The notes: generated from the sequence alone by a model not told the origin. 64,000 nt of DNA from an uncultured Duodenibacillus sp. (GCA_944388865.1 CALXKM010000010.1:1-64000); one strand, 5' to 3'. Counted from the stretch's first letter, positions 11,815 to 21,611 are shown. Numbers and translations are program-made.

Positions 11815-12468
11815 TCATGCCTTAGTCTCAGCTGGCTTTAGGATAATTAAATGCCTCTGCATTTTGCTTTCAAAAGCCGAAATCTTGATCGAATCCACTA
11901 GTTCAATATCTTTTGGGAGCTCTGCAATTTCCTCAACCGGCCATTTTCCTTTCATTGCCACCCAAACTCCGTCGCTTTTCAAAAGGTGGCGTGTCAAGGC
12001 AACCATATCTTTCAAAGAGGAAAAGGCTCTGCAGGTAATCACGTTGTAGTCCTTGTCTTGCAACCTTTCAATTCTGCCATGTATTGCCACAGCATTTCCA
12101 AGTTTGCAGGTTGCAATAGCTTGACGCTGAAAAATCGTCTTTTTTTGAACAGCATCAACCATCGTTACTTTTAGATTCGGCTGCATAATTGCCAGCGGAA
12201 TCCCGGGGAGTCCGCCTCCGCTTCCTACATCCAAGACCTTCTTTTCGCTCTCAAACCAATTTGCAGCAAACTTGACCAAAGATAATGAATCGATCAAGTG
12301 CAAGTCAATGACGTCATTGGGATTTTCAATGCTCGTTAAGTTGTATGTTGTATTCCATTTTAGAAGCAGCTCAGCGTAAGCAGCCAATTTTCTGCAATCG
12401 TTGAGTGAAATTTCTAAATCTAGAACCTTCAAAACTCTATCTTTAATGTCAATAGGATCAAACAACAT
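11815..12468 (-). CDS. rsmG: 16S rRNA m7G527 methyltransferase RsmG
   Basis: 217-aa SAM-dependent methyltransferase that modifies G527 of 16S rRNA. The SAM site VLDVGSGGGLPGIPLAIMQP lies near residue 78, with NLTSI and the downstream ITCRAFSSLKDM also typical. It follows mnmG with a 1-nt gap, the classic gidA-gidB pair. The composition of this pair is more AT-rich than the atp operon. Confidence 0.95.
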   Translation of the reverse strand: MLFDPIDIKDRVLKVLDLEISLNDCRKLAAYAELLLKWNTTYNLTSIENPNDVIDLHLIDSLSLVKFAANWFESEKKVLDVGSGGGLPGIPLAIMQPNLKVTMVDAVQKKTIFQRQAIATCKLGNAVAIHGRIERLQDKDYNVITCRAFSSLKDMVALTRHLLKSDGVWVAMKGKWPVEEIAELPKDIELVDSIKISAFESKMQRHLIILKPAETKA

Positions 12469-12469
12469 C

Positions 12470-14368
12470 CTAACCCCACTTCAAGCGCTTTAGGTGAATT
12501 AAAAGCAGTGAAACGGCAGCCGGCGTAATACCAGAAATGCGACTAGCTTGACCGAGCGTTTCCGGAAGACCTGCTTTAAGCTTTTGTCTAACCTCGAAAG
12601 ATAGGCCAATCACTTTGTCGTAATCCATATCTTGGGGAATCTGCATTGATTCATGCGCCAGTGTTTTTTGTACCTCTTCTTTTTGTCTTTCTATATACCC
12701 TTTGTATTTAAGCGCGATTTCAACCTGTTCAATTTGTGCATCATCAGTCAATGGAGCAGGGCTGACTGGTTCTCCATTTACTTTCTTCAATGTCATCAAT
12801 TGCTTGTAAGACACATTTGGTCTTGAAAGAAGAGATGATAGACTGTATTCGCGCTCAATAGATGTCCCTAATACGCGTTCATCTTCACTTTCAGCCAAAA
12901 GCTCAGGATTGATCCAAACTGATTTCATTCTTTCTAATTCACGATCCACGGCCTCTTTCTTACGCGCGAATCTTACCCATTTCTCCTCCGGCAGAGCACC
13001 CATTTTATGAGCCAATTCAGCCAAACGAACATCTGCGTTGTCTTCGCGCAGGCTCAAGCGATACTCTGCTCGACTAGTGAACATGCGATACGGCTCAGTC
13101 ACCCCTTTTGTTGTCAGATCATCAACCATGACTCCAATATAAGCCTCGTCACGCCTCGGACACCATTCTTCCTTGCCAAGGGCTCGCGCGGCCGCATTGA
13201 TTCCTGCTAAAAGCCCCTGAGCAGCAGCCTCTTCATAACCAGTCGTTCCGTTTATCTGACCTGCAAAATATAGATTTTCGATATTTTTTGTTTCGAAGGT
13301 TCTCTTTAACTCGCGTGGATCATAGAAGTCATATTCAATTGCATATCCCGGCCTCAATAAATGAGCATTTTCCAACCCTGGTATGCAATGGATCATTTCC
13401 CATTGAACATCAAACGGTAGTGATGTGGAGATGCCATTTGGATAGAAAACATTTGTGTCAAGACCTTCTGGTTCTAAGAAAACCTGATGACTCGTCTTAT
13501 CCTTAAACCTTTGAACTTTATCTTCAATCGATGGGCAATATCTCGGACCAATGCCTTCAATTATTCCGGAGTACATCGGCGAACGATCGAGATTTGCACG
13601 AATAATGTCATGCATCCTTTCATTGGTATGAGTAATCCAGCAAGGCACCTGACGAGGGTGTTCAATGTTTGGTTCCATTAGAGAGAACGAGGGAACCGGA
13701 TTCAAATCACCTGGCTGCTCGCGACATTTCGAAAAATCGATCGATCTGCCATCGATTCGCGCAGGCGTTCCTGTTTTCAATCTTCCCTTCGGCAAACCTA
13801 ATTCAATCAACCGCCGAGCCAAACTAATCGAAGGAGGATCACCTACGCGCCCAGCAGAATAGTGCTCTAACCCAACATGAACCAATCCATTTAAAAATGT
13901 TCCGGAGCAAATGACTACAGTTTTAGCTTTAAAACAAATACCAGTTTGCGTCACTACGCCGGACACTATTCTATTATCGACGAGAATATCGTCAACAGCT
14001 TGCTGGAATACCCATAAATTCTCTTGCGTCTCGATACACCGACGCATCTCCACTCTGTACAGATTTCGATCGATCTGAGCTCGTGTAGCACGTACAGCGG
14101 GACCTTTGGAACTATTCAATATACGAAATTGAATTCCGGCTCGGTCGGTCACAACCCCCATTGCACCGCCCATTGCATCAACTTCTTTTACCAAATGGCC
14201 CTTGCCAATACCTCCAATAGAAGGATTGCACGACAATTGTCCTATTGTTTCAATATTGTGCGTGACCAGCAAAGTTTTCGCTCCCATGCGAGCTGATGCC
14301 AAGCACGCTTCTGCTCCAGCATGACCGCACCCCACAACAACAACATCAAATACTTCTGGATAGTTCAT
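12470..14368 (-). CDS. mnmG: tRNA uridine 5-carboxymethylaminomethyl modification protein MnmG
   Basis: 632-aa FAD protein that with MnmE builds the cmnm5 group on wobble U34. Motifs: [23 protein letters not shown] at the N-terminus (FAD), [23 protein letters not shown], and the C-terminal helical MnmE/tRNA-binding domain. The frame extends to 14395, but that part is translated parS sequence, so the ATG at 14368 is chosen. Its 5' region holds the parS cluster. Confidence 0.95.
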   Translation of the reverse strand: MNYPEVFDVVVVGCGHAGAEACLASARMGAKTLLVTHNIETIGQLSCNPSIGGIGKGHLVKEVDAMGGAMGVVTDRAGIQFRILNSSKGPAVRATRAQIDRNLYRVEMRRCIETQENLWVFQQAVDDILVDNRIVSGVVTQTGICFKAKTVVICSGTFLNGLVHVGLEHYSAGRVGDPPSISLARRLIELGLPKGRLKTGTPARIDGRSIDFSKCREQPGDLNPVPSFSLMEPNIEHPRQVPCWITHTNERMHDIIRANLDRSPMYSGIIEGIGPRYCPSIEDKVQRFKDKTSHQVFLEPEGLDTNVFYPNGISTSLPFDVQWEMIHCIPGLENAHLLRPGYAIEYDFYDPRELKRTFETKNIENLYFAGQINGTTGYEEAAAQGLLAGINAAARALGKEEWCPRRDEAYIGVMVDDLTTKGVTEPYRMFTSRAEYRLSLREDNADVRLAELAHKMGALPEEKWVRFARKKEAVDRELERMKSVWINPELLAESEDERVLGTSIEREYSLSSLLSRPNVSYKQLMTLKKVNGEPVSPAPLTDDAQIEQVEIALKYKGYIERQKEEVQKTLAHESMQIPQDMDYDKVIGLSFEVRQKLKAGLPETLGQASRISGITPAAVSLLLIHLKRLKWG

Positions 14369-14378
14369 TTTTTTCGAA

Positions 14379-14394
14379 TGTTCCACGTGGAACA
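14379..14394. promoter_or_regulatory. parS site 1
   Basis: TGTTCCACGTGGAACA, a fully symmetric 16-bp palindrome matching the ParB-binding consensus TGTTNCACGTGAAACA with only the symmetric arm change. It lies 10 bp upstream of the mnmG start. Confidence 0.9.
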
Positions 14395-14426
14395 ATAGTA
14401 CTTTTTAGTTTTGTTTAATGCCGCAA

Positions 14427-14442
14427 TGTTCCACGTGAAACA
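14427..14442. promoter_or_regulatory. parS site 2
   Basis: TGTTCCACGTGAAACA, an exact match to the parS consensus, 48 bp from site 1. Confidence 0.93.
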
Positions 14443-14478
14443 TCTCTGAGCATTAGCTGATGTACCCAATAAAGCATA

Positions 14479-14494
14479 TGTTCCACGTGAAACA
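14479..14494. promoter_or_regulatory. parS site 3
   Basis: TGTTCCACGTGAAACA, identical to site 2, 52 bp further on. Confidence 0.93.
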
Positions 14495-14582
14495 TTTATT
14501 TTTTCGCTGCTGAAGTATATCAATTTGAACGCGTGCTGAACGTCAAAATACAAATGCCGCGTCCTACACAAAAAACTTTTTA

Positions 14583-14598
14583 TGTTCCACATGAAACA
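14583..14598. promoter_or_regulatory. parS-like site 4 (one mismatch)
   Basis: TGTTCCACATGAAACA differs from sites 2 and 3 by one base in the central CG step (G to A). ParB may bind it weakly. It lies about 80 bp before the transposase-derived gene. Confidence 0.7.
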
Positions 14599-14680
14599 TT
14601 ACAGCATGAATTTGCATATATAGTGTCTAATAGTGTCTATTTTTATTATAATTTTTCATCCTAACCAACAGCTTTCTGTT

Positions 14681-16354
14681 ATGACCTACCGATTAAAGAT
14701 AACCAGAATAAATGGAAAAGAATATGCATCAATTGTTGAAAACATCTACGTTAAACGACTTCGTGGGTCAACGTCGCGAACGGTTCGCAGCTGCGGAGAT
14801 TTAATCCAGCTTAGACAAAGCAACCCCAACATTGACAATGAACTCCAACAAGAAGTTCAACGACTCAATGCCGAATCCGTCGATACCGCTTCGCCTGATA
14901 AATTTCCACACACTCAAAAGATTAGTGCAGATGCACTTCGCACGGTAAATCAAGTTAACTTAGGAATTGTCTTTTATAGAAAAATTTGGAACCTTCTTGA
15001 GATGCCGGCATTACTGAGACAAATCACATTCTCCGAAAATGCCGACAATCACTTTGAATTGGACTTGAGTGTCTTTCTTCTTGCTGCTGAGCGCATTCTG
15101 CGACCCAAATGTGTACTTGAAACTTTTCAATCGCGAGATGAGCTGATCTTTGATTTTTCTAAGCTGTCGCAAGACAACATCAAGGAATGCTTTGACGTAC
15201 TGTCCACAAAGAAGCATTCAATCATTGCACATCTCAATAAAATTTCACAGTCATTAATTCCCAAAACTGAAAAGTTTGCTTATTTCGATAGTGCGGATAT
15301 TGGCTGTGCTAGTGTTGCCAAGCATGCAGCGAAAGAAAAATCAGACAGCTTCTCCAAAAATCAGTTGACGTTGTGCACGTTTATCGACGAAAACGGCATT
15401 CCGAAAGATTATGAAGTATTGCAGCTCAACACAGAAGCGATCGTCTCAATGCATTTTCCTTCTGAGAATTCCGAACTTACCAGACAACATGAAGCTTCTG
15501 CGATTGTTGTTAATGGAAAGCTTTGCAAAAAAGGAAGTGATGTCAAAAACTCTGACCAAATTTCATCCACAGAAAGTGCTGATGAACAGATTTATGATAT
15601 CGGCTTTTGGGATGGATGCATCACAAATTGCGGCTTAGCTGACTTTGTGATGTTCAAATCGGTTCAGCCGGAGAACCCTTCTGAACTTACTCATCCTAAC
15701 TATATTTTTTGGTCGCCGCAGCAACAAAGTCTCGACATGAAAATTCATCACTACAGACTTCAAAGGAGTTTGCAGCTGCCTCGAAAAAGGACAGAATTCA
15801 GCACATCCTCAAGCTTCCCGAGCATATCCGCTTCGGCTTTGCTCGATGATGATCTCAATTTGAGCAACATTGAGCATGCAGGCTTTTGCACGGTGTACCG
15901 ATCAGAATCATTGAGTAATGCGCTTGATATTTACAAAAAATATCTAAGCTGGCTAAGCATGCGAGTGAAAATGGATGAGGTAAATTTTTCATCCATTTCT
16001 TGCATCTCCCAAGAAATGTTGTTTAGAGGGAATCTTCTGATTTCTCATCTATCGCTCGTCATGCAATCTCTAGGAAACTACTTTGTTCAGAAATCAAACA
16101 TCATGCTGTCAAACCAAGAAATTATTGATTTGCTGCGTAGAGAATCTATTCTGATCATGAAAGACAAACGTACGCAGCAATCTTTCTATATAAGACAGGG
16201 ATTATCAACCAACGTTGAAAAGAACAGGGAGCATGCAAAGCTTATTGATGAATTGCTGTCTGTTGTCGGCATTGAACCAATTGATGCCGTCGAGGACAAT
16301 TCAGGATTAATGCAGAAGTTGAACTTAAGCACGGACATCAGTCTATCTGCTTAA
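14681..16354 (+). CDS. Transposase-derived protein (IS1634-like), catalytic core degenerate
   Basis: 557-aa intact frame. Its N-terminus (MTYRLKITRINGKEYASIVE) and the block FIDENGIPKDYEVLQLN near residue 235 resemble IS1634/IS4-type DDE transposases, as does the C-terminal RGNLLISHLSLVMQSL. The first catalytic Asp appears kept (AYFDSADIG, D203), but the segments where the second Asp and the Glu should fall (IVVNGKL; LSMRVKMDE) lack them, and the centre holds a Ser-rich stretch (STSSSFPSISASALLDDD). No inverted terminal repeats were found around it. A start at 14633 is possible; 14681 fits the family N-terminus. It may be a domesticated protein or an old remnant. The family call rests on recalled motifs only. 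Confidence 0.6.
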   Translation: MTYRLKITRINGKEYASIVENIYVKRLRGSTSRTVRSCGDLIQLRQSNPNIDNELQQEVQRLNAESVDTASPDKFPHTQKISADALRTVNQVNLGIVFYRKIWNLLEMPALLRQITFSENADNHFELDLSVFLLAAERILRPKCVLETFQSRDELIFDFSKLSQDNIKECFDVLSTKKHSIIAHLNKISQSLIPKTEKFAYFDSADIGCASVAKHAAKEKSDSFSKNQLTLCTFIDENGIPKDYEVLQLNTEAIVSMHFPSENSELTRQHEASAIVVNGKLCKKGSDVKNSDQISSTESADEQIYDIGFWDGCITNCGLADFVMFKSVQPENPSELTHPNYIFWSPQQQSLDMKIHHYRLQRSLQLPRKRTEFSTSSSFPSISASALLDDDLNLSNIEHAGFCTVYRSESLSNALDIYKKYLSWLSMRVKMDEVNFSSISCISQEMLFRGNLLISHLSLVMQSLGNYFVQKSNIMLSNQEIIDLLRRESILIMKDKRTQQSFYIRQGLSTNVEKNREHAKLIDELLSVVGIEPIDAVEDNSGLMQKLNLSTDISLSA

Positions 16355-16364
16355 AGTTCTTTGC

Positions 16365-16403
16365 GAAGCAAAGCCGATGCTTCATCTACGCCGGCTTTGC
16401 TTC
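16365..16403. terminator. 12-bp hairpin between the transposase-like gene and mnmE
   Basis: Perfect stem GAAGCAAAGCCG (16365-16376) with CGGCTTTGCTTC (16392-16403) and a 15-nt loop, placed between two converging genes. No T-run follows, so termination is inferred from position and stem strength. Confidence 0.55.
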
Positions 16404-16412
16404 AGGTGACCA

Positions 16413-16428
16413 TGTTTCACGTGAAACA
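16413..16428. promoter_or_regulatory. parS site 5
   Basis: TGTTTCACGTGAAACA, a fully symmetric exact consensus match, 7 bp past the mnmE stop codon and about 1.8 kb from site 4, on the far side of the transposase-derived gene. Confidence 0.93.
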
Positions 16429-16434
16429 TCAGAC

Positions 16435-17817
16435 TCATTTGCCAATGCAAAACTTGGAAAAAATCATCCCCAACAAATCATCGGCCAGTGTTTGTCCAAC
16501 GATTTCACCAAGCACCTGTCCTGCCAGTCGAAGCTCTTCAGCTGCAATATCAAGACCAATAACACGACCAACTGCTGCGCCGCGAATTTGATTGATATGA
16601 TCAAGAGCACGAGCAATGCAGTCCAAATGGCGTGATCTGGCTAGGAATTCTCCCTGTACGCCATCGGACATACCCGAAATATCTTTAAGCTTCTCCACCA
16701 AAGAATCCATACCTTGCCCGGTGAGCGCTGAAACAGATATGACTCCGTCTTGCGGGACATTCTTTACTAAGTCGATTTTGTTTTTGACGCTAAGAAATAC
16801 GACGCCTTCCCGGAGTCGGGGACGAATCAGCTCCATTGCCTCACGCTCTGCATCCTGATTCGTTTGATCTGCACTTGTCAGGTGAACAATGACATCGGCA
16901 TCTTCAACAGACTTCAATGTACGTTCTATGCCGATTTGCTCAACCTTATCATCAGTCTGTCTTATTCCCGCAGTATCAATCAGATTGACAGTAAAGCCGT
17001 CAAGATTGATTGTATGCACGATCCTATCTCTCGTCGTGCCGGCGATGTCAGTCACAATAGCAACGTCCTCTCCCGCAATCGCATTCATCAGAGAGCTTTT
17101 GCCTACATTAGGAGATCCAACCAAAATGACTGTCAGACCATCACGTAGTACCTTTCCGCGCATGGCAGTTTGAGAAAGTTTTTCTAAATCTTCCGCAATT
17201 TCTTCGACTTTCTCGTTTACGTGTCCGTCTTCAATGAAATCTATTTCTTCTTCAGGAAAGTCAATTGTTGCTTCGATATATGCGCGCAGTTCGATCAATT
17301 TCTCATTGATGGCATGGATCTTTTGAGAGAAGGCCCCCTGCATTGAACGCGCGGCCGCTCGTGCCGCCGCCTGACTAGATGCCTCGATCAGATCAGCAAC
17401 GCCCTCAGCCTGAGCAAGATCCATTCGGCCATTGAGAAATGCTCTCTGCGAGAACTCTCCAGGCTGAGCTTGTCTTAAGCCCATCGATCTACCAATCTCC
17501 ATGCAACGATCAATGATCATTTGAAGCACAGCCGGCCCTCCGTGCGCCTGTATTTCAAGTACATCCTCGCCTGTGTAAGAAGAGGGACCGCGAAAATAGA
17601 TGACAATGGCCTTATCGATCAAATTTCCGGAAGCATCGCTTATCGCAAGCAGATGTGCATGACGCTGCTTAAGTGTTTTATTACGAAACAGGCCTGCAGC
17701 AATCTCTTCAATAGGCATCCTTGCGCCGGATAATCTGATGATGCCGATTCCGCCATGTCCTGCTGCGCTGGCTCTGGCAATAATAGGATCCTTGTCGCTG
17801 TACATCTCTAAAACCAT
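16435..17817 (-). CDS. mnmE: tRNA modification GTPase MnmE
   Basis: 460-aa GTPase partner of MnmG. It has the N-terminal folate-binding domain, the P-loop GSPNVGKSSLMNA near residue 235, DIAGTTRD, DTAG and NKID G-motifs, and the C-terminal FCIGK whose Cys is needed for modification. The start could be 17817 or the in-frame ATG at 17805 (MYSDKDPIIARAS). It is separated from mnmG by the parS/transposase segment. Confidence 0.95.
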   Translation of the reverse strand: MVLEMYSDKDPIIARASAAGHGGIGIIRLSGARMPIEEIAAGLFRNKTLKQRHAHLLAISDASGNLIDKAIVIYFRGPSSYTGEDVLEIQAHGGPAVLQMIIDRCMEIGRSMGLRQAQPGEFSQRAFLNGRMDLAQAEGVADLIEASSQAAARAAARSMQGAFSQKIHAINEKLIELRAYIEATIDFPEEEIDFIEDGHVNEKVEEIAEDLEKLSQTAMRGKVLRDGLTVILVGSPNVGKSSLMNAIAGEDVAIVTDIAGTTRDRIVHTINLDGFTVNLIDTAGIRQTDDKVEQIGIERTLKSVEDADVIVHLTSADQTNQDAEREAMELIRPRLREGVVFLSVKNKIDLVKNVPQDGVISVSALTGQGMDSLVEKLKDISGMSDGVQGEFLARSRHLDCIARALDHINQIRGAAVGRVIGLDIAAEELRLAGQVLGEIVGQTLADDLLGMIFSKFCIGK

Positions 17818-17820
17818 TAT

Positions 17821-18210
17821 TTGTTTGAGTTGTCTAACTATTTACTAATCTTTCCGCTGTCTCTTGTATTATTCATCCTGATCGCACCAACTCCATTGAC
17901 CATCATGAGCCTCAAGCAGAACAAAAAAAACTTCTTTGGTCCATCACTTGTCGGCGCTTGTCTTGCCGTCATCGCCTCTATTCCCATTGCAGCATGGACA
18001 GCTGCATTTTTTGGAGATAGCTACAACACACGCGTACTTATTTATTCTGCCCTTCTTTTTTGGTCTGTGATCGGAGCTATCTGTATTTTCTCGCTCACCA
18101 AAAATGCTCAAGAAAGCTCTTTATCTCTCGGACAGATCGCCAAATGGTTCATCAGTGCTTGGATATGGCCACTTCTCATTGCGGCACGCTTACATTCTCG
18201 CAAACGATGA
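17821..18210 (+). CDS. Small membrane protein, unknown
   Basis: Frame of 129 codons from a TTG, with about four hydrophobic segments (NYLLIFPLSLVLFILIA, SLVGACLAVIASIPIAAW, VLIYSALLFWSVIGAICIF, WFISAWIWPLLIAA) and a basic tail. I do not recognise a family. If the TTG is used, the divergent mnmE start is three bases away; an internal ATG at 17905 would give 101 aa but lose the first helix. The hydrophobic periodicity argues for coding, but translation is not certain. Confidence 0.5.
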   Translation: MFELSNYLLIFPLSLVLFILIAPTPLTIMSLKQNKKNFFGPSLVGACLAVIASIPIAAWTAAFFGDSYNTRVLIYSALLFWSVIGAICIFSLTKNAQESSLSLGQIAKWFISAWIWPLLIAARLHSRKR

Positions 18211-18248
18211 AGAAAAAAAGAGAGCTCGTTACGAAAACCAGCTCTCTT
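18211..18248 (-). terminator. Terminator of the rpmH-rnpA-yidD-yidC operon
   Basis: On the minus strand the arms AAGAGAGCT (18248-18240) and AGCTCTCTT (18226-18218) enclose a 13-nt loop and are followed by a T7 run (plus-strand A7 at 18213-18219): a standard rho-independent terminator about 60 nt after the yidC stop. Confidence 0.8.
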
Positions 18249-18307
18249 AATCTTATTCCTTCTGGGGGCAGTGCCATACTTGCCACGGCCCGCGAAAGAC
18301 CTAGTTC

Positions 18308-20047
18308 TTACCTATTCGCTGCGCTCAGTCTTCTTGCTCGATCCTCTGCAATCTTCTTATTGACGTACCACTGCTGAAGAATCGAGAGCACGTTATTGGT
18401 CAACCAATACAGCACGAGACCGGATGCAAAGAAAAAGAACATAACGCCGAACACAAGCGGCATGATGATCATCATGCGGGCCTGCATGGGATCCGTCGGA
18501 GTGGGGTTGAGCTTGATCTGCAAAAACATCGTTGCCATCATAATGGCCGGCAGCACAAACCAGGGATCAGGCATGGCCAAATCCGTCACCCAGCCAAGCC
18601 ATTCAGAACCACGCAATTCAACGCTGGCAAGCAGCACCCAATACAAAGCCAGAAACACCGGAATCTGCAGTGCAATCGGAAGACACCCTCCCACAGGATT
18701 AATCTTTTCCTTCCGATAAAGCTCCATCATCGCCTGCTGATATCGCTGCTTGTCGTCGCCATACTGCTGCTGCAGAGCCTTCAGACGAGGAGTCACTTCC
18801 TTCATGCGCGCCATTGATTTATAGCCGGCTGCTGAAATCGGGTAAAGAATCGCCTTGACCAGACACGTCAGCAATACAATCGACCAACCCCAATTTCCGA
18901 CCAAACCGTAGAGGAAATACAGCACGGAGTAGATGGGTTTGGCAAGGAACGTCAACCAGCCGTAGTCAACCACAAGCTCAAGACCGTCGGCCAGATAAGC
19001 CAAACGCTGTTGATCCTGAGGTCCCACATAGAGCATGGCAGACGTCGAAATGCTTGACTTGGGCTCAATGGTACCCAAACGCAAAATAGAACCCACGGCG
19101 AACAAGTTCTTATCGAGCTTAGTGGTATAAAACTCGCGCTCATGAGCCTTCGTCTCGCCCTTGATGTCAGTCCAAGCCGAGACGAAGTAGTGCTGAATCA
19201 TGGCAACCCAGCCATTGGTGGACTTAGTCAAGTGATCCGGCTGCTCGCCAATGTCGTCAAACGGAATTTTCTGAAATTTGTCTTCATCGGTATAGATTGC
19301 CGGACCTGTATAGGTGTAGTAGAAGGAACTTTCCCCTTCGGGTTTGGCATCATCACGCGTGAGCTGATAGTAAATCGAGGGCTTGATTGCAGCTTCGCCA
19401 TTGTTGATCACTTCATCGCGAACCGTTATACCGTAGCGGCCGTCAATCAGCTCATAAGTCTTGCGCAGCGTAACGCTGCCCTGGGTACTTTCAAAAGTGG
19501 CCGTAGTGAAGTTGACTTTTTTGTTCTGCTCGGGATCAAGCTTTTGTTCAACTTTTGTGCCGACATGCTTGAAAGCCGACTTGTGATTGGGAAAATCTCC
19601 CCCAATCAAGCCGCTTTGCGCAACATAAACGTGCTTAGGCGTCACATCAAACATCACGATGTTGTTGAGCTTAGGCGTCTCGTTGCCCAAAATTTTTCCG
19701 GCCAAGCCAACTTCCGTCCACTCAGCCTGCTGCTGTTCCTTAAGCAGCTCAGCTCGAGTAACGACAGCACCCTGTTCGTCAATGTTGAGCTTGAGCAAAT
19801 CGCTCTTGACTTCAATCGGGTCCGATGCCTGGATCATGCCCTTGGCAACAGCTGAAGCACCGCTGCCGACGGCATCGGGCACGGACTCAACGCCAGCTTG
19901 TGCTTCCTGCTGCGTGGTCTGGACAGTTTCTGTTGAGCCTGAAAAAACGGAGGGTCGTCCGTTGTACACCTGCCAATTGTCCCAAAGCATGAAACAGGCG
20001 GCAACCAGGATCACCCACATGAGGGTTCGCTGAAAATCACTTCCCAT
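18308..20047 (-). CDS. yidC: Membrane protein insertase YidC
   Basis: 579-aa Oxa1-family insertase of the Gram-negative type: N-terminal anchor (TLMWVILVAACFMLW), a large periplasmic beta-rich domain (residues about 60-345) and a C-terminal five-helix core containing the coiled-coil cytoplasmic loop (KEVTPRLKALQQQYGDDKQRYQQAMMELYRKEKINPVGGCLP). Operon with rpmH, rnpA and yidD. Confidence 0.96.
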   Translation of the reverse strand: MGSDFQRTLMWVILVAACFMLWDNWQVYNGRPSVFSGSTETVQTTQQEAQAGVESVPDAVGSGASAVAKGMIQASDPIEVKSDLLKLNIDEQGAVVTRAELLKEQQQAEWTEVGLAGKILGNETPKLNNIVMFDVTPKHVYVAQSGLIGGDFPNHKSAFKHVGTKVEQKLDPEQNKKVNFTTATFESTQGSVTLRKTYELIDGRYGITVRDEVINNGEAAIKPSIYYQLTRDDAKPEGESSFYYTYTGPAIYTDEDKFQKIPFDDIGEQPDHLTKSTNGWVAMIQHYFVSAWTDIKGETKAHEREFYTTKLDKNLFAVGSILRLGTIEPKSSISTSAMLYVGPQDQQRLAYLADGLELVVDYGWLTFLAKPIYSVLYFLYGLVGNWGWSIVLLTCLVKAILYPISAAGYKSMARMKEVTPRLKALQQQYGDDKQRYQQAMMELYRKEKINPVGGCLPIALQIPVFLALYWVLLASVELRGSEWLGWVTDLAMPDPWFVLPAIMMATMFLQIKLNPTPTDPMQARMMIIMPLVFGVMFFFFASGLVLYWLTNNVLSILQQWYVNKKIAEDRARRLSAANR

Positions 20048-20085
20048 ATCAGGTCCTGACTATTCAAATAAAAATCAAAAAGCGA

Positions 20086-20349
20086 TCAGAGATGAGTTTC
20101 GGCGTCTTCGTCATGACGCCAGCATTTCCATCGAAACGTATCTGGAACAGGATCATAACCGCTGCCGCCAAAAGGATGGCACCGCAGCAGCCTTGCTGCC
20201 GTCATCCACATCCCTTTTAAGGCGCCGTGCTTTTCAAATGCTTCAATTGCATAATTCGAACAGCTCGGCACAAAGCGGCATTGCCACCCAACCCAGCCCG
20301 ACAGCGTGAGCTGATAGAGCCGAATGAGAGCGATAAAAAACCTAGACAA
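20086..20349 (-). CDS. yidD: Membrane protein insertion efficiency factor YidD
   Basis: 87-aa protein with the DUF37 signature: [31 protein letters not shown] and [13 protein letters not shown] longer frame runs back into rnpA, but the family N-terminus begins at [13 protein letters not shown]; a TTG at 20349 preceded by GAGAGGTGA seven bases upstream is the best start. That start lies 7 nt after the rnpA stop, consistent with coupling. It assists YidC-dependent insertion. Confidence 0.9.
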   Translation of the reverse strand: MSRFFIALIRLYQLTLSGWVGWQCRFVPSCSNYAIEAFEKHGALKGMWMTAARLLRCHPFGGSGYDPVPDTFRWKCWRHDEDAETHL

Positions 20350-20356
20350 GCTCGTT

Positions 20357-20818
20357 TCACCTCTCAGCGCCAAACACTGCCTGAGCAGCTGACGGCAGCC
20401 TCTTGCGCAGAGCCTGCACGCACAATTGCGCAGAACGACGCACCGAGTCTTTTGCACACGAAAGCGTCACCATTTCCGCTGTTGTTCTCAAAGGCGAGCG
20501 AAAACGCAAGCTGACGTCCACGCCAATGCCAAGATCCCGACACTGCGCTTGAAGATCAGGCAACGCATGTCTGGCAACTTCGCGCATGACTCTCTTGACC
20601 AAAGCTCGATCCACAGAGAGCGGAACATTGCGTTTGCCAACCGTAAAACCAAAACGGACGCGACCCGTTTGTCGATGTGCCAAAGCACACACTGAAACAG
20701 AATCACGTCCGAGTCGGATCACTCCCGGCTGCTCAGACCGCAAAAGCCTCCCGAAGTCGTCCGAATTTACGATTCGAACCGACTTTGGAAAGCTGTGCCT
20801 GAGTCGGTTTTGAGTCAC
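20357..20818 (-). CDS. rnpA: Ribonuclease P protein component
   Basis: 153-aa basic protein that supports the RNase P ribozyme in tRNA 5' maturation. Typical elements: [31 protein letters not shown], where the family has the RNR-type motif (here changed to LVKRVMRE), and the cis-hydrophobic beta segment [15 protein letters not shown] start at 20818. It lies between rpmH and yidD. Confidence 0.92.
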   Translation of the reverse strand: MTQNRLRHSFPKSVRIVNSDDFGRLLRSEQPGVIRLGRDSVSVCALAHRQTGRVRFGFTVGKRNVPLSVDRALVKRVMREVARHALPDLQAQCRDLGIGVDVSLRFRSPLRTTAEMVTLSCAKDSVRRSAQLCVQALRKRLPSAAQAVFGAER

Positions 20819-20861
20819 AACTGCTCAAAAGACGTCTTTCTATATGAAAAAGACGCTTCTA

Positions 20862-21002
20862 TTAGAGAGCGAGGGTATGACGACCCTTGCGGCGGCGACG
20901 AGCCAGAACAGCGCGACCGCCCTTGGTGCGGGAACGGACCAGAAAGCCGTGCGTGCGGACACGCTTGATCTTAGAGGGTTGATACGTACGCTTGGTAGCC
21001 AT
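20862..21002 (-). CDS. rpmH: Ribosomal protein L34
   Basis: 46-aa protein [20 protein letters not shown] and onward to the C-terminal [11 protein letters not shown], the canonical L34 sequence. ATG at 21002 has AAGGA seven bases upstream. First gene of the rpmH-rnpA-yidD-yidC operon; the 5' leader (21003 onward) contains a CTGCAG inverted repeat. Confidence 0.98.
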   Translation of the reverse strand: MATKRTYQPSKIKRVRTHGFLVRSRTKGGRAVLARRRRKGRHTLAL

Positions 21003-21611
21003 GATAATTCCTTACCTTGCTCAAAAGGCAAAAACAATGAAGCCTGATTCCAGACATCTAAGCCTCAGAGTCCGGCCTCTAATAACAAACAAACCGTTAG
21101 GCTGCAGACATCTTCAAATCTGAAGTCCTGCAGTTCATGAGACTCTTTTTACAGAACACATGGACGAACGTGCATCGCAAACGTTAAGCTGCTCAGTTCG
21201 CGAAAGCACATCCTCACTGACAGGCTAAAAGCATGCAAAGACAACCTGTGTCTGTGAAAAGCCTGATATTAAACCCTATTTCCTATCTATCTGTCAAATT
21301 TTTTCCTGAAAAATCAGCACTCAGACCTAGATCAATCTTTTTGCATTTTTTCTTTTCCACAGAATGTAGGGGTTAATGCAAACAGGAACACAATCAGTCG
21401 TGCAAACATAGAAAAAAGTGTTGCAAAGGAGACCTTTTTTTCGACCTCAGAGGATCACGCACCGGTAGATAAGTTCGCTCCGGAACGGTAAAATCAGCGC
21501 CGATTTTTTCTCTAAAAACAACCTCGCCTGCCGCGCAGCCGCCCGATTTTGTGTTGCAAGGCCAATCGTTGAAGACATCGGCCTTGCGGGGGCTATTTAC
21601 CTAAAAAAGTT
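21003..21611. promoter_or_regulatory. rpmH-dnaA divergent regulatory region
   Basis: 609-nt gap between divergent rpmH and dnaA. It should hold both promoters, but no single -35/-10 pair stands out for dnaA. Only one near DnaA box is seen (TTTTCCACA, 21353-21361), far fewer than an origin needs. The dnaA leader contains an 8-bp hairpin (GCAAGGCC 21556-21563 with GGCCTTGC 21580-21587) about 25 nt before the ATG. Confidence 0.6.

Noticed and set aside
14365-14592. 75-codon minus-strand ORF over the parS cluster
   Set aside because: Its peptide is mostly translated palindrome repeats and it overlaps the mnmG start; no coding character.
14379-14598. Repeated palindromes as a CRISPR or integron-like array
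   Set aside because: Spacing is irregular, units are only 16 bp and match parS; no spacers or cas genes.
21003-21611. rpmH-dnaA gap as the replication origin
   Set aside because: The usual place, but only one near-consensus DnaA box was found; kept as promoter region only.
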